Source: Ophioceras dolichostomum (Eukaryota > Ascomycota > Sordariomycetes > Magnaporthales > Ophioceraceae). Taken from it: a stretch of 64,000 nt of DNA. Under the pieces are notes generated by a model. It worked only from the letters and a program-made list of their open reading frames with translations, ran no database searches and was not told where the DNA came from. Shown in pieces: positions 28,601 to 39,964 of the stretch. The first letter of the stretch is position 1; each line of letters begins with the position of its first letter. The stretch is from NCBI GenBank assembly GCA_003049485.1, contig PYST01000064.1, positions 39,858 to 103,857 of the forward strand. The letters are read 5' to 3'. The position numbers were made by a program, and so were the translations under genes.

Positions 28601-30646
28601 ATGTCGTCTCCACACTTTTCCTTTCACCAGCAACCCGAGGAGCTCCATCAGGAAGGGGAGGGCCATGCCATGAAGAACGACAAGGACGCCGCAGGCAATG
28701 GGCTCAAACCCAGCCTCAAACGCACGGCCAGTCCCGGTCCGTCACGAGCCCACGGTCAATCCAAGTCTTCGCAGCAGGAGGGCGGCCTCACCAGTGGCGG
28801 AGTCGGCGGTGAGGCTCCTGGAGGTGGTGCAAAGGCTGCAAAGGCTGCAGATGAGAAAGCCGCACCTTCCTCGTCTGGGCCAGCTGGAGGCCCCGCCGCC
28901 CTGACAACGGAATTCACTGGCGTCTCTTCCTCTTCCACTCCCGTGACCGGGGTCCAGCCGATCAACAACAGCGCGTACACCACCGCAAACCCGACCGTAG
29001 GCCACAATCAGCCCTTTGTTCACCCGATCGCGGGAGCCTCCCCTTCATATCAATACCCTTTCTCCTCCCAGTATCCTATCGCGCCGTACCCAACCCAGTA
29101 CACAACGAGCTACGCTCCGCAGCCCATCATCAATCAACAGCAGCCTTATCAACAGCAACCCTCCGGAGTTCTTCTCTATCAGCAACAGCCGCTACTCACC
29201 GCAATTCCTGGAGTCGCCCCTCCCAATCTGCTCCCGCTCAACGGCAACACCCTCCTTCAGCCAGTTCAGCCAATTGAGCCGATCATTCTCACCCCTTCAC
29301 CCACTCCTGACCCGGACAAGCGCCCCACCACCCCAGGCCAAGAGAAGAAACGCAAGAAGCCGAGCAAGATGTCCGGCGACTACCAGAACGCCGCGCCCGT
29401 CAACGTCGGCACGAGCTACCAGCCGCAGGTGCCGGACTCCACCTACGGGCCCATCGTCGGCGTCTACCGCCCGCGCTTCGACAATCTCGTCGGCCCCGGT
29501 GGTCTGGGAGGCGGAGGCATGTTCGCCCAGCCGCCCATCGTCGCCGCCCCTGGATTGGTTCAGCCTGGTGTGAGCCTTGTTAGTCCCCTCAATTACAACT
29601 ACCAGCCGCATCTCTTGATGGTACAGCAGCCTCAGCTTCCTCCCCTCCTGCCCTTCCAGAACTTCCAGAATAGAGCGATGCCCTGGGCACACAATCCGGC
29701 CACCACTGTGCTGCGAACCCAATATAGAGCCCACTATGGCCAACCGGCGGGCTTCTATCATGCAAGTTTGCCGACCACAGCACATTTCAATTTTGTCATC
29801 ATTATCCCTCGGTCAGGAAACAAGAGCGTTGTTCATGGGTAGGGATGGAAGCGTGCTTAGCTGGAAATGGAACACACTTGTTGTGGTCGCATCAGCCCCG
29901 CGCAAGTGCGAGCGGTATGACGAGTCCTCACTCAGCTGAGCGAGTCATCTAGACGACCACTGATCTTCACTGCCCTGAGTTCACTCACTTCGGCCAAGGA
30001 GATGCCATTCATTCGCTCGAGGCCATTTGTTCACTGCGCTCTCTCTTTTGCACCGATACAAACCTCCCTGCGGATGCAGATGCGCTAACACCCATCTCAA
30101 CAGGCCCCAGTTCCGGGCATCGCGATCCCCGCGCCCGTCGCGGCTCCCATCGGAATGCCGCCGCTGATCGCCCAGCAGCCGATCGCCATGCCGCCTATGG
30201 TGATGCCCGGTGCCGCTGCCGCGATGCCGCCCATGGTGTGCGCTCCAGGCGTGGTCGCACCCGGCGTGGCTCCGGCCGTTGCTGCTGCTGCCCCAGCTAT
30301 GGCTCCGGTGGCGGCGGCGGCGGCGTACCCCGGGATGGGGATGCCAGGCATGATCCTGCAAGGTAACACGACATCGGGCGGTGTCCACCCAGAGGCCGCA
30401 TGCGGCATCGGCCGCACGGGAACCGAGTTCGCCGCCGAGCAGTTGGAGATGGCTTATGCGAATAACTCGTTTGAACCGCAGGATTTTAAGCCGGCCGACG
30501 ACAACCCGAGCCGGATGTACATGTGCCGCGAGCTGGACGGGAACTGGACCCTCCGCACGAGATTCTCCATCGACCGCATGTTTCAGGAGTGGCGGTGGCA
30601 TATGGCTCCCGAGGGATACTTCTATGCCGTCCGCTTGCCCCACTGA
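28601..30646 (+). CDS. Pro/Gln/Ala-rich protein with conserved-looking C-terminal domain
   Basis: Function is unknown. The model has exons 28601-29569 and 30104-30646, giving 503 residues. The intron of 534 bases is long for this genome, but it has a GTGAGC donor, a GCTAAC branch point near 30084 and a CAG acceptor, all in phase. The N-terminal two thirds are low-complexity: Ser/Gly/Lys, then Tyr/Gln/Pro repeats (QQPYQQQP-like), then the basic patch KKRKKPSK. Exon 2 begins with a Met/Pro/Ala-rich stretch and ends in a compact domain with FEPQDFKPADDNPSRMY and a terminal EGYFYAVRLPH. I remember similar endings in other fungal hypotheticals but know no function. If the intron is retained, a Gln-rich tail stops at 29842. 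The N-terminus could be extended from 28002 to about 682 residues in total. Confidence 0.68.
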
Positions 30647-31834
30647 GTTTTTTCTTCTCGTTCTTTTCCTCTCTCATCATCGCGCTGTCTTTCTCTCGCT
30701 GCGGATGCACCAAGCCATGCCAAAAGCGTTTATTTCCAGGTGAGGTCTTCTTGTTTGTTCTCCAAAGACTTCAAGGAAACAAAAGATTGATCTAACAATC
30801 TCGGGCTCAGTCCCAGATGGCACGACCTACCGAGCAATCCCGACCGAGTCTTCCCGACACTTTAGGCACCGGCCTCGTCGCTGACTACGACAAGATCAGG
30901 ATGAACGAACAACAATCCGTGCTAGGGATTATGATCTGCGTTCATTTCCACTCCGGCAATCTTTCTTTGGGGGATAAACGAAAGAGAAGAGGGAGATATG
31001 ACTTGATTGGTGGCTTTGTTTTTTTTCATGTACCAAGACTGCATCCCTGACTTGCCAGTCCACCTCGGAGCTGGACGGAGAGTAGAAGGGGCGGAAGGAG
31101 GGGAAGGAGGCAAGAGGAAGGAACAAGGAGAGAGGAGAGATGCGTTGCTGATGTTCTGAGTCAGTTGGGGAATGCATCCCTACCTAGAAATACTGCACCT
31201 ATCGCGGTGTTCGTGGACAGACACCTTGCCTTTTACCGCCATGAGAATTAGAGTTTCCTTGCATGCACTTCGTGTCCCTCTCCGTCACTGAGTAACTGCG
31301 GATAAGAAGTTACTTCTTTAAAGTTCTGCGTAGCAAAAGATTAGACGAATGAGCCAACCCAGTTTCAAATGGTAGCGGCAAACTGACTGACTGGACTGGA
31401 AGTGATTGCATCGACTTGTCTGTTCGTGAGGGCACGTTGAATTTGAGGCTGAAAAGTGACAAGGGTACGACGAAGAACGGGACGAACAGGGGTCCAATCT
31501 CGGTAGGGTCCACTGATAACGTCAAGGCCCACCACGCGGGGACACGGTCGCGGACCTCGGCTCAACGGATCCTTGCAGACAGATCCAGGCCCCAGCCGTT
31601 GTCTAACATCACGTCACTGACCATCAGATAATAAAGGTAATTTGGTCGCACCCCATCGTCGAGTCTACAAATAAGAAGCATTAAACCTAAACCTGCTGGC
31701 AACCGAGCTCCATGCCAGCGTGACACCACTGACGGCAGCGAGTCAGAGATCTTGTCACACACGCACAGCTTCTTAAACTCATCCCTCTCCCTGCAAAAGT
31801 TGTCATTTCTTAAAGTCCATCCGGCTCAGCTGCG
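30647..31834. other. intergenic region
   Basis: I see no gene in these 1.2 kb. There is an A/G-rich patch at about 31077-31140. The region should carry the 3' UTR of the upstream gene and the CAB5 promoter. Confidence 0.55.
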
Positions 31835-32695
31835 ATGCTACTAATCGGCCTCACGGGCTCCATCGCGACGGGCAAGTCGACGGTGTCCTCGATGCTCGCC
31901 GCGCCGCCGTACTCGCTGCCCGTGATCGACGCAGACGTGCTCGCGCGCCAGGTCGTCGAGCCCGGCACGCCCGGCTACAAGGCCATCGTCGCATACTTCG
32001 GCCCCAGCACGTTGGACCTGCTGCTGCCGCCGCCACCACAAGGGGAAGAAGCGGGGGCAGGGGCAGGGGCAGAGGACAGCAGCACCTCAGCAGCAAACGG
32101 CAAGGGCAGGCCGCTCAACCGCGCGGCGCTGGGCAGGCGCGTGTTCGGCGACGACCCCGAGCGGCGGCGCGACCGCGCGGTCCTCAACGGCATCGTGCAC
32201 CCGGCCGTGCGCAAGGCCACGTACCGCGCGCTAGCCCATCACTACGTGCGCGGCCGCCGCGCCGTCGTGCTGGACGTGCCGCTCCTGTTCGAGAGCGGGC
32301 TGGACCGCATCTGCGGCGCGGTGGTCGTCGTCGCCGTGCGCGACCCGGCCGTGCAGATGGCGCGGCTGCGGACGCGCGACCCGCACCTGAGCGAGGCCGA
32401 CGCGGAGAACCGCGTGCGGTCGCAGGGCGATGTCCGCGACAAGGCGAGGAGGTGCGAGGCGAGGGGTCAGGGCAGGGGGGTGGTCGTGTGGAACGACGGG
32501 GATAGGGAGCAGCTGAGGGGGGAGGTCGAGAGGGCGATGGCCGAGGCGTTCGAGCGCAGCCCCGAGTGGTGGAGCTGGGCGCTGCTGCTTTGTCCGCCGC
32601 TGGGCGTCGCGGTCGGGGTGTGGAACTTTTGGATTAATACGCGCATCAATAAGAGGTGGGCTGAGACGGAGCTGAGGGAGAGGGCGAAGTTGTAG
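31835..32695 (+). CDS. CAB5: dephospho-CoA kinase
   Basis: This enzyme catalyses the last step of coenzyme A synthesis, ATP-dependent 3'-phosphorylation of dephospho-CoA. It is a single exon of 286 residues. The P-loop GLTGSIATGKST lies at residues 5-16. IDADVLARQVVEPG matches the CoaE substrate region, and LNGIVHPAVRK and VLDVPLLFESGLD are the usual central motifs. RLRTRD and the following EADAENR segment form the lid. Two features are extra to the core enzyme: a Pro/Glu/Gly-rich insert at about residues 66-90, and a C-terminal hydrophobic stretch (WALLLCPPLGVAVGVWNFWI) that could bind a membrane. The start is the first ATG and sits directly before the P-loop strand. Confidence 0.93.
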   Translation: MLLIGLTGSIATGKSTVSSMLAAPPYSLPVIDADVLARQVVEPGTPGYKAIVAYFGPSTLDLLLPPPPQGEEAGAGAGAEDSSTSAANGKGRPLNRAALGRRVFGDDPERRRDRAVLNGIVHPAVRKATYRALAHHYVRGRRAVVLDVPLLFESGLDRICGAVVVVAVRDPAVQMARLRTRDPHLSEADAENRVRSQGDVRDKARRCEARGQGRGVVVWNDGDREQLRGEVERAMAEAFERSPEWWSWALLLCPPLGVAVGVWNFWINTRINKRWAETELRERAKL

Positions 32696-33401
32696 GAGTG
32701 GGACGTCGGCGGACGGACGTGATTTATTTTGGCTGCCGCATCGGAGAAGCAAAGCAAAGGCGGAGCCTCCAGACAGAGTCACTAGCGTTGGAGCTTTTCC
32801 CCCAGGTATTCAAGGTCAGCAGGGAGTTCCGGCACGGACCGCGACCCAACAAGGAACCAACCAGAAGAATTCAGACGGTTGTATTGACGATCATTCATTC
32901 TTAGTAGAGACTGGGCTTACGCGCGTGGACTTAATTGAAGCTCCTGGACTCAATCCAGTGCGGCCGAAGACCTGCGCGTGACCTCCAAAGTCCGGCGCTT
33001 TCAGTGACTGACCCGCTACCTTCATCGTTCCTGCCTTGGTCTTCGCAAGGTCGACGGTCGCCATAGTACCACGTTTTTTTTTTTTTTTTTTTACTTCGAC
33101 CACGCCGTCTTCAACTCTCCAACCCGATCTTAGTTCCTATCAGGATTGCATCAAAGACGCCACTTGATCTGCCAATTTGAATCTCACGCCAATTTGTTTG
33201 CGTTGTCATTTCGTCTGATGAAATGCGATGCCCTAGCAACCGTTGATTCTTTTTTTGGACCGCCCATCCATGCTTTGTGTGCATCTGTACTTCGATCCTT
33301 TTTGGTCGCTATCTTCTCACTTCCCTCAGGTCTTTCAGGCTCTCTCTGCCTCTCACTCTCGCCGCTAGACACCACAGTAACCTCCCTTAGGCGACGGAAA
33401 G
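32696..33401. other. intergenic region with T19 tract
   Basis: No gene was seen. A run of 19 T lies at 33074-33092, and the last 150 bases before the next start codon are pyrimidine-rich, as expected for a promoter and leader. Confidence 0.55.
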
Positions 33402-36400
33402 ATGCCTCCCAACTCGCTTGTGGAATGGATGATCGGCCAGAACGTCTCGAAGCCGGAGAAGCCAAAGCGAAGGCGCCGAGATGTGGTTAGAGTCTCGGTG
33501 ACCACCGACGACGAGTCTGGCGAGGACTCTATCAGAGTCACATATCCTCGCACCAGCGAGAGTTCTCCCCGACAGCGCAGTACATCTGGTGATAGCTCCA
33601 CCAAGAAAGTCAGGTTTGAGTCTTCGCCGCGATCCGCACTCAAGGCCAGCACCCTTGCGGACGATCGATTTTACACCTGTTCATCGGGCTCCAGCGACGA
33701 CGATTCTAGGAGCAGCCCGAGAAAGAGGAACAAGGACAGGAAAGCCAGGGTCCGGACCTCAGAGACGCAGTGCATTAACGAAAGCACTTCGGACTCTGAA
33801 CCGCACCCCACTTGTCCGTGCTCCGGCTGCAGGGCCGAAAGGAAGCTTATCAGGAGGCTGAAGCTTCTCAAGGAGAAGGGAGAGTCATCTGGCGAAAGCG
33901 CCCGCGAGACAGCCAAGGCCAGCGATGGAGAGAGCAAGCCTGCGGAGCCCAAGAAGAAGGAGAAGACCAAGAAGCAACCGCCAGCAGACAAAGACAAGAG
34001 CGCGAAGCCAGAAGCCTCCAAAAAAGACACCGAGCCTGCCGCCGAGCCCGCCGACAAAGAAGCCCCGAAAGAGGGCAAAGCTGAAGACAAGACTGAAGAC
34101 AAGACTGAAGACAAGACTGAAGACAAGACTGAAGACAAGACTGAAGACAAGACCGAAACGACCGCGGCCGCCGAAGCGACTCCTTCAGAACCCAAAAAGC
34201 AAGAGGGTGGCAAAGGCAAGAAGGGAGGCAAGGGTACGGAGAAAGGGGGAGATGCCAACGCCAAGAAGAGCGACCAAAACGGCGATGGAGCGAAGACTGC
34301 AGATTCTGAGCCGGCTAAGAAGTCCAAGAAATCTAAGAAGACCGGTCGCTCTTCTCCTGCATCAAGCAAGTCATCTGGGAGCACATCTTCCAAGAGATCG
34401 GGTGGGGGGAGCAAGTCAATGGATATCGTTCCATACGCACTGGGCTCCAACCTGCACATCCCGAACCTGATCATGCCAGTCAAAGCCCAGGTTCTGCAGG
34501 TTGAACACGCCATCGAGACACCAGAAGACCCTCGCCCTAATGCCTTTGCCGATAGTCAGCATGGCGTGCTCAGAGTCTATCACGGCCCAGCGTACGGCAA
34601 CCCAGTCGGAAACCTCTACCCACCCCGCTCCTGGTCTGGCCAGTTCCCTCCGATTGGCGTGCCACATCCTCTGAACAACCCCTGGGCAAACGCATACGGC
34701 CAAGTGGCAGGTGGACAGCCACCGGGAGTGCTACCAGGAGCGCCTCAGAATGCACTGATGCCTCCCTTCCAGCAGCAGCAACAACTGATGTGGCAGCATC
34801 CTGTTGGGCCCGACGGACACCAGCAGGTGAGCGGCGGCGAGGCCAACCCACCTTTGATGATGCCCTCGGCCTGGCAGACGATGCCACAAGCAGTGCCTGG
34901 TGCTGACGCTCAACAGGTGTCCGCAATGGTCCCAGCCACAGCTGCTCCTAACGTCGGAGGACTCAACCTGAAGTTCGATGCTCACGGCAACGCGACGAAC
35001 ATCTCTGCAAAAGGCAGGGACAAGGATAAGGGATGGAACACCAACGTCGGCCCGCCGCCACCTGAAACCTGGAAACAGAACGGGAAGCCACCGAAAGCCC
35101 CGTGGCAGCAGCAGAACTGGGGAGGTGGCGATGGGGCAAAGAGCGCGAGCAACAAGTCAAACAAGGCAGGGGACGGCTGGCAAGTGGGATCGGGCGGCGA
35201 TGGCTGGGGTAGAGCAGCGTTCGACAATCCTCCTCCTCCAATCTCAGCGCAAGGCTCGCACCCAAGCCAAAAGAATGCAGAGCCGTGGAATAGCGGCGGC
35301 AGTAACAACAATGTTGGAGGAGGTGGAGGCGGAGGAGGATGGGGTGGCTCCAGCCGGAGCAATAAACCCGCCAGCGCCGTCCAGTTCCGAACTTCGTCGC
35401 CCAAGAACGGCTCGAACAACGGAGGCTGGGGCTGGCACACCGGAGGCGGAGACTGGAATAACAACAACAACAACTTCAAGAGTCACTCGGACGGAGGCTG
35501 GAAGCAAAGCTCGAACAACAACAACAACGGCAACTGGGGCAACCGGACGGGTGGGTCGGATAAGGGCCCTGGACAGAACAACAACAACGGGTGGTTCGGT
35601 GGCCAGGGCCAGGGGAACAACGTGTCCGGAGGTGGTTGGAACAGCAGTGGTCCTCAGGGTATGCAGGACTCCGCTGCTCGTGCCCCCACCCCTGTTCCTC
35701 CCCCTGAGCCCGATGCTGCCCCTGCCTCCGGCCCCTTGCCTGTCACTGTTGAGGATGTCCCGGAGCCTCCCACTCAGGGTAGCTCTTCCCCAGCTAACAA
35801 TGACGCAGGCGGGAACGGCGGCTGGGGCAACTCCGGCGGAAATGGAGGCAATGTCGGGGGAAACGGAGGAGGCAACTGGGGCGATCAGGCTCAAGGTAGG
35901 TGATCTCTCTTATTAACAACCTGGCATGAACCTTTTTCGATATTATATTTACCGTCAAAGCTAACCAAACACCCGTTGTTCGGACTTGGCACAGCATGGG
36001 ACAACAACAGGTCGAATAACAGTGGCGGAAACTGGGGCAGCAGCTCGAACCGTGTCGACGCATGGGGGAACTCCTCCAACCATGGAGGCGGCGGCGACGC
36101 ATGGGGCAACAGGTCTAACCGCAGCGGCAGTGGCAACGGAGCCGGTGCCGGCGCCGTCTGGGGCGACAACAGCAACGGTCCACCCCCCAACAACGGAAAC
36201 AACTACAACAACAACCAGCCCCTCGTATTCGACGGCCGCGGCCCACGATCGGCCATGCCCATGCCAGGCTCATGGACCTCCCCGGCGCCGACAAACTGGC
36301 ACAACAACCGGCCCAACAGCGCATCTGGCGGCAACGTGGCACCGCCCGGCAGCGTCGTCGGGAACGGAACCGGAACCGGGAGCGGAGCCGGGAACGCCAA

Positions 36401-36653
36401 CAACAACAGTCACGTCTCCGGCCGCAACAACAACAACAACCGCCCGCCGTCCGCGTCTGGTGGCGGTGGCGGTAACTGGTTTGGTGGTGGCTCCGGCAAC
36501 AATATGCCGTCTACGGTGGGAGACGGCGGTGGCGCTGGCGGCAATGCCGGGCCGACCGGGTGGGACTGGGCACAGCCTGATGCGGCTCAGAGCACCCAGC
36601 AGGCGCCTCCGCCTCCGCAGGGCGATCCTGCGGTGCCGATGGCGGGTTGGTGA
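33402..36653 (+). CDS. long disordered Trp-Gly/Asn-Gly-rich protein, unknown function
   Basis: Exons 33402-35895 and 35995-36653 give 1050 residues. The GTAGGT donor, GCTAACC branch point and CAG acceptor keep phase. I do not recognise a family. The N-terminal part is basic and Ser-rich (KPKRRRRDVVRV) with a short Cys motif CPCSGC (about residue 138). A Lys/Glu-rich region follows and includes a KTED tandem repeat (34081-34151). A more ordered segment, DIVPYALGSNLHIPNLIMPVKAQVLQVEHAIETP, lies at about 342-376; the end of exon 1 and exon 2 are Gly/Asn/Trp-rich. At least fifteen Trp residues sit next to Gly or Asn (GWGWHTGG, NWGNRTGG, GWFGG, AWGNSSN, VWGDN). This resembles the WG/GW platforms of Argonaute-binding proteins, but that role is only inferred. 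Confidence 0.78.
34081..34151 (+). repeat. 12-bp tandem repeat encoding Lys-Thr-Glu-Asp
   Basis: The unit ACTGAAGACAAG recurs about six times almost without change, encoding T-E-D-K over and over. It lies in the charged region of the Trp-Gly-rich protein. The near identity of the units at DNA level suggests recent expansion by slippage. Confidence 0.93.
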
Positions 36654-38557
36654 GGGGGCGGCGCTGTCGAGCGTGAAGAAGAGACGGGGGCCTGCACACT
36701 ACCTGCCTACCTGGGCTTGGCCTCCGGCATATCGGCCCCAGAGAAAGACGTCAGACTCGGCCTAGTCGTCGTACCTTAACAGCCTCAGAGACTGCCAGCC
36801 GATTGGATTATCCATATCCCTTCTTCTCTCCCACTCATTTAAGAGTCGCCATCTGGAAGGCAGCAACCCCGCCGCACTCGCCGATGGAGCTCTTCACCTT
36901 CTATCTATGAGTAGCCGTGAGGATGGAGTACTGGGCTGCTCGCTTGGCCTCGCTCAAAGATCTGCCTTGGCCACGTGCTCTACGATCGGGTCTGTCCCTT
37001 TATGCCAAAAGAACCAACCACTCCTGACCATACCCTCCGTCATACTCTCCCCTCTCTTTATTCTACCCTATGGGTACGCCTCTTTTCGTATTGCAGAATC
37101 GATTGACTCCCCACAACTTGCTTCTTTCTCTTTTTCTGAGCTCAGTTACGTATTTCCCCCTCTTTTGGCGCGCGAGAATCATCCATCCCTCTTCCTTTAA
37201 TATGTCATATATGCAAGAATCGGCTGGGTTGCCCCCTGACCTCGCTTGGAAGGATTTCACAATTCTTTCTTTCTTTTGCGTTCATAGAAAGGTGAAGCCT
37301 GCATTTATTAGATCTGCACCCCATCCTTATATCTCCAAGGTCCATCCAGATATCTCCATCCCTGTAGGTGCATCACAGGGATTCAACTTTCTGAGATCTT
37401 ACAGGTTAGGGCGACCGGCCAGGCGAACCATTTCCTCTTTTTTCCAATATTCTTTTTCATCTCTCACATCGATTTCTTTCTCTCGTTCCCCCTCGAAAGT
37501 TGATTGGCAGCGGCGTTATGGGTTTCGGTGCTGAGGTCCCAGGGTCTTAAGGAAAATGGGGTTAGTTACGCAGCGTGGTGGTGCGTGAGATGAGCATCAA
37601 CAAGCGAGGCGCCTGTCGGACAGGGCGAATCATCCATCATCATCGGTTATTACTGCACTCGGGGGGAGATGACGTGTATGTGGGTAGGAATATACACAAT
37701 AGGTTGAACGTGGCAGATAAACAACAGCACAATAAGCCTATTTTTTGAAACGCGGGTTTGCCTCCTGTGTTTCTGTGTGATGATGCGCTGGATATGCAGG
37801 TTTTCTTTTGGGGTTACAGCCTCCTACTTCCCTCTCCGTGTTGGGGAACAAGGGGGAGGGGAGGGGATGGCGGTGACACCCATTTCCCAGATCACTCGTT
37901 CATGCGGAGGTTACCGATGACAGCAGACAAACACGGTAGATAATGTAATAGATGATCACGATAAACTTAGTACGCTGACCGTCACCATGAGAGAACAGAG
38001 CACAAGCGAGACGGAGGGGAGACAGAGTAGTAAAGGGTCCAACCTTGTGATTGCGCGACGACGGCGAGAAGCCAATGAGAAGCTACCTAATTTCATTCCC
38101 ATTCAAAGAAACGAGAGGAAAACCCTGATGAGAAAATGCAGGTTTTTGTGTCGACCATATTTTGTTCCAGTGTCTTGCGTTCGTGGGAAGAGACAAACGG
38201 GTCTGGCGAGCTTCCCCCTTTTTTAAGCAAGGACGAAAAGGGGCGAGAAAATAATACCAAGGAGGTGAATTCAAAGCAATTCCCTAAGATCGATTCAAGT
38301 GGTGTACATAAACTGAGAGAGTGGTGCAAAAAAGTAATTCTTCTCATTTTGGTGGTGGAGTGCGAGACAGGATTAGAAGGGGAAGGGGGAAGGAGGGAGC
38401 GGAGACAGGATGGACAGCAAAATGTTGCTTGGCTGAAAGCAAAACGAAACGTGCATGACGGGAGAGTGAATACTTGTTCAGGACAACAATATCATGGCTC
38501 AGGTGCCTTTCTCACCATACAAACGCACAACTTCATTCCTCTCTCTTCCACTCTGCT
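36654..38557. other. convergent intergenic region
   Basis: I see no supportable gene in these 1.9 kb between the ends of the Trp-Gly-rich gene and eIF5. It contains T/C-rich patches (about 37080-37200 and 37430-37490). Both 3' UTRs must lie here; a non-coding RNA cannot be excluded. Confidence 0.55.
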
Positions 38558-39964
38558 TCACTCCTCCTCCTCGGACTCCTCCTCCTCGGCCTCGGCCAGC
38601 CAGGTGATGAAGGGCTCGGCAGCCTTGCGGACCTTCTTGGAGGTGGCCAGGTCGACGTACTTCTTGCTGGCGCGGGTGCCCCACTTGGTGACGACCTCCT
38701 CGGAGACGAGGTCGTGGTGGTAGTACAGCTGGAGGATCTTGACAATCTTGTCGTACATCTCGGGGTGCTCCTTGGCCAGCTGGCCGATGAGGCGCTCGGT
38801 GCCGCCCAGGAGGGCCTTCTCGTGGCGCTCCGAGTTGACGATCTGTGAGGAAGGAATCCAGGGGTCAGGTTTTTTTTTTTTTTTTTTTCCCCTTTCTATT
38901 AAGATGGTGCTAATCGGGTTGTGAATGCGGGGGGTTTGATTGCTTACCTGCTTCAACATGGAGGCACGCTTGGGGATCTGTGCAATGATGCTGGTGTTGA
39001 AGAGGGTCTGGACCAACACGATAAGAGTGCGGTGCTTAGTCTCGATGCCCAGCTCCTTGGCTTTGACGTAGATATCAATGTCATCAACCTTGTCAATGCT
39101 GCCTTTCTCCTCGGCCTGCTCCTGAATCCACTCGCCGAGCTGGTCGTAGACCGTGTTGCCACCGGCCTCGCCGTCGTCGTCGTCGTCATCGCCGTTGATT
39201 GCGAGCTTCTGCTTGAACTCTCCAGGAAGCGACTGCTGACGAGCCTTGACCGCCTCGGCGCTCATGTCGACGGCCCACTCGTCATCATCCTTGTTGTCGG
39301 TGCCCTTGTCCTGCAGACCATGAGCCTCGGTCTTGATCTTGCGCGTGAGAGCGTCGTCATCATCACTAAGAAGCGCCTCGGCGCTGCCGTTCTTGCCGTC
39401 CCCGTTCTCCTTGCCGGAACCGTCGGGAGAGGGATCATCGCCGCTACCGTCATTGTTGCCGTTGGCTGTGCCGTTCTGCTTGGCCTTGCGGGCAGCCTTG
39501 CGCTCAGCCTTGTCTTTCTTGCCCTTCTTAGGCACGTTCTTCAGGATGAAGCCGCTGAGCTTCAGGCGCAGGTCCACGTCGGAGAGCACACCACAGGCCT
39601 TGCAGTCCAGCAAGATGCGGCCGTCCTTGATGTTGACGATGGTCTCGGGGTTCTTGCACTTCTTGCAGAGCACGAACTTGTTGATGAAGCCGTCAAGATA
39701 ATCCTGCAGCTTGGCGGAGTCGTGAGAGCCGTTGATGATCCAGCGATCATCGGGCGGGTCGATGTTGGTCTGGGCGCCAAGCTCGAAGCCGAAGTACTTG
39801 ATTAGGTAGCTTCCAGGGCGAGAGAGGGACTGAGCGACGCTGCTCAGATTGACGACGACGGTCTTGATACCGTTGCCCTTGCCCTCGATCTTGGTCTGCA
39901 GACGCTCCATCTTGTAGCGATAGAACACGTCTGAGACGTCGCGGCGAACATTGACGAGAGCCAT
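38558..39964 (-). CDS. TIF5: eukaryotic translation initiation factor 5
   Basis: eIF5 is the GTPase-activating factor for eIF2 in start-codon selection. Two exons, 39964-38948 and 38842-38558, give 433 residues. The N-terminal domain has FYRYKM; Arg16 corresponds to the catalytic Arg15 of yeast eIF5. The zinc-binding cysteines are C100, C103, C121 and C124 (LCKKCKN, DCKACG). A charged linker with Asp/Glu runs precedes the C-terminal W2/HEAT domain, which ends with FITWLAEAEEEESEEEE, the aromatic-acidic box that contacts eIF2-beta and eIF3. The 105-base intron 38947-38843 (GTAAGC...CACAG) is in frame and free of stops, so the unspliced frame also reads through. It includes a run of about 19 A on the sense strand. 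Confidence 0.95.
   Translation of the reverse strand: MALVNVRRDVSDVFYRYKMERLQTKIEGKGNGIKTVVVNLSSVAQSLSRPGSYLIKYFGFELGAQTNIDPPDDRWIINGSHDSAKLQDYLDGFINKFVLCKKCKNPETIVNIKDGRILLDCKACGVLSDVDLRLKLSGFILKNVPKKGKKDKAERKAARKAKQNGTANGNNDGSGDDPSPDGSGKENGDGKNGSAEALLSDDDDALTRKIKTEAHGLQDKGTDNKDDDEWAVDMSAEAVKARQQSLPGEFKQKLAINGDDDDDDGEAGGNTVYDQLGEWIQEQAEEKGSIDKVDDIDIYVKAKELGIETKHRTLIVLVQTLFNTSIIAQIPKRASMLKQVSNQTPRIHNPISTILIERGKKKKKKPDPWIPSSQIVNSERHEKALLGGTERLIGQLAKEHPEMYDKIVKILQLYYHHDLVSEEVVTKWGTRASKKYVDLATSKKVRKAAEPFITWLAEAEEEESEEEE

Noticed and set aside
38921..39805. 294-codon open frame on the plus strand opposite eIF5
   Set aside because: It is a hydrophobic mirror of the eIF5 coding strand. eIF5 has all family motifs.
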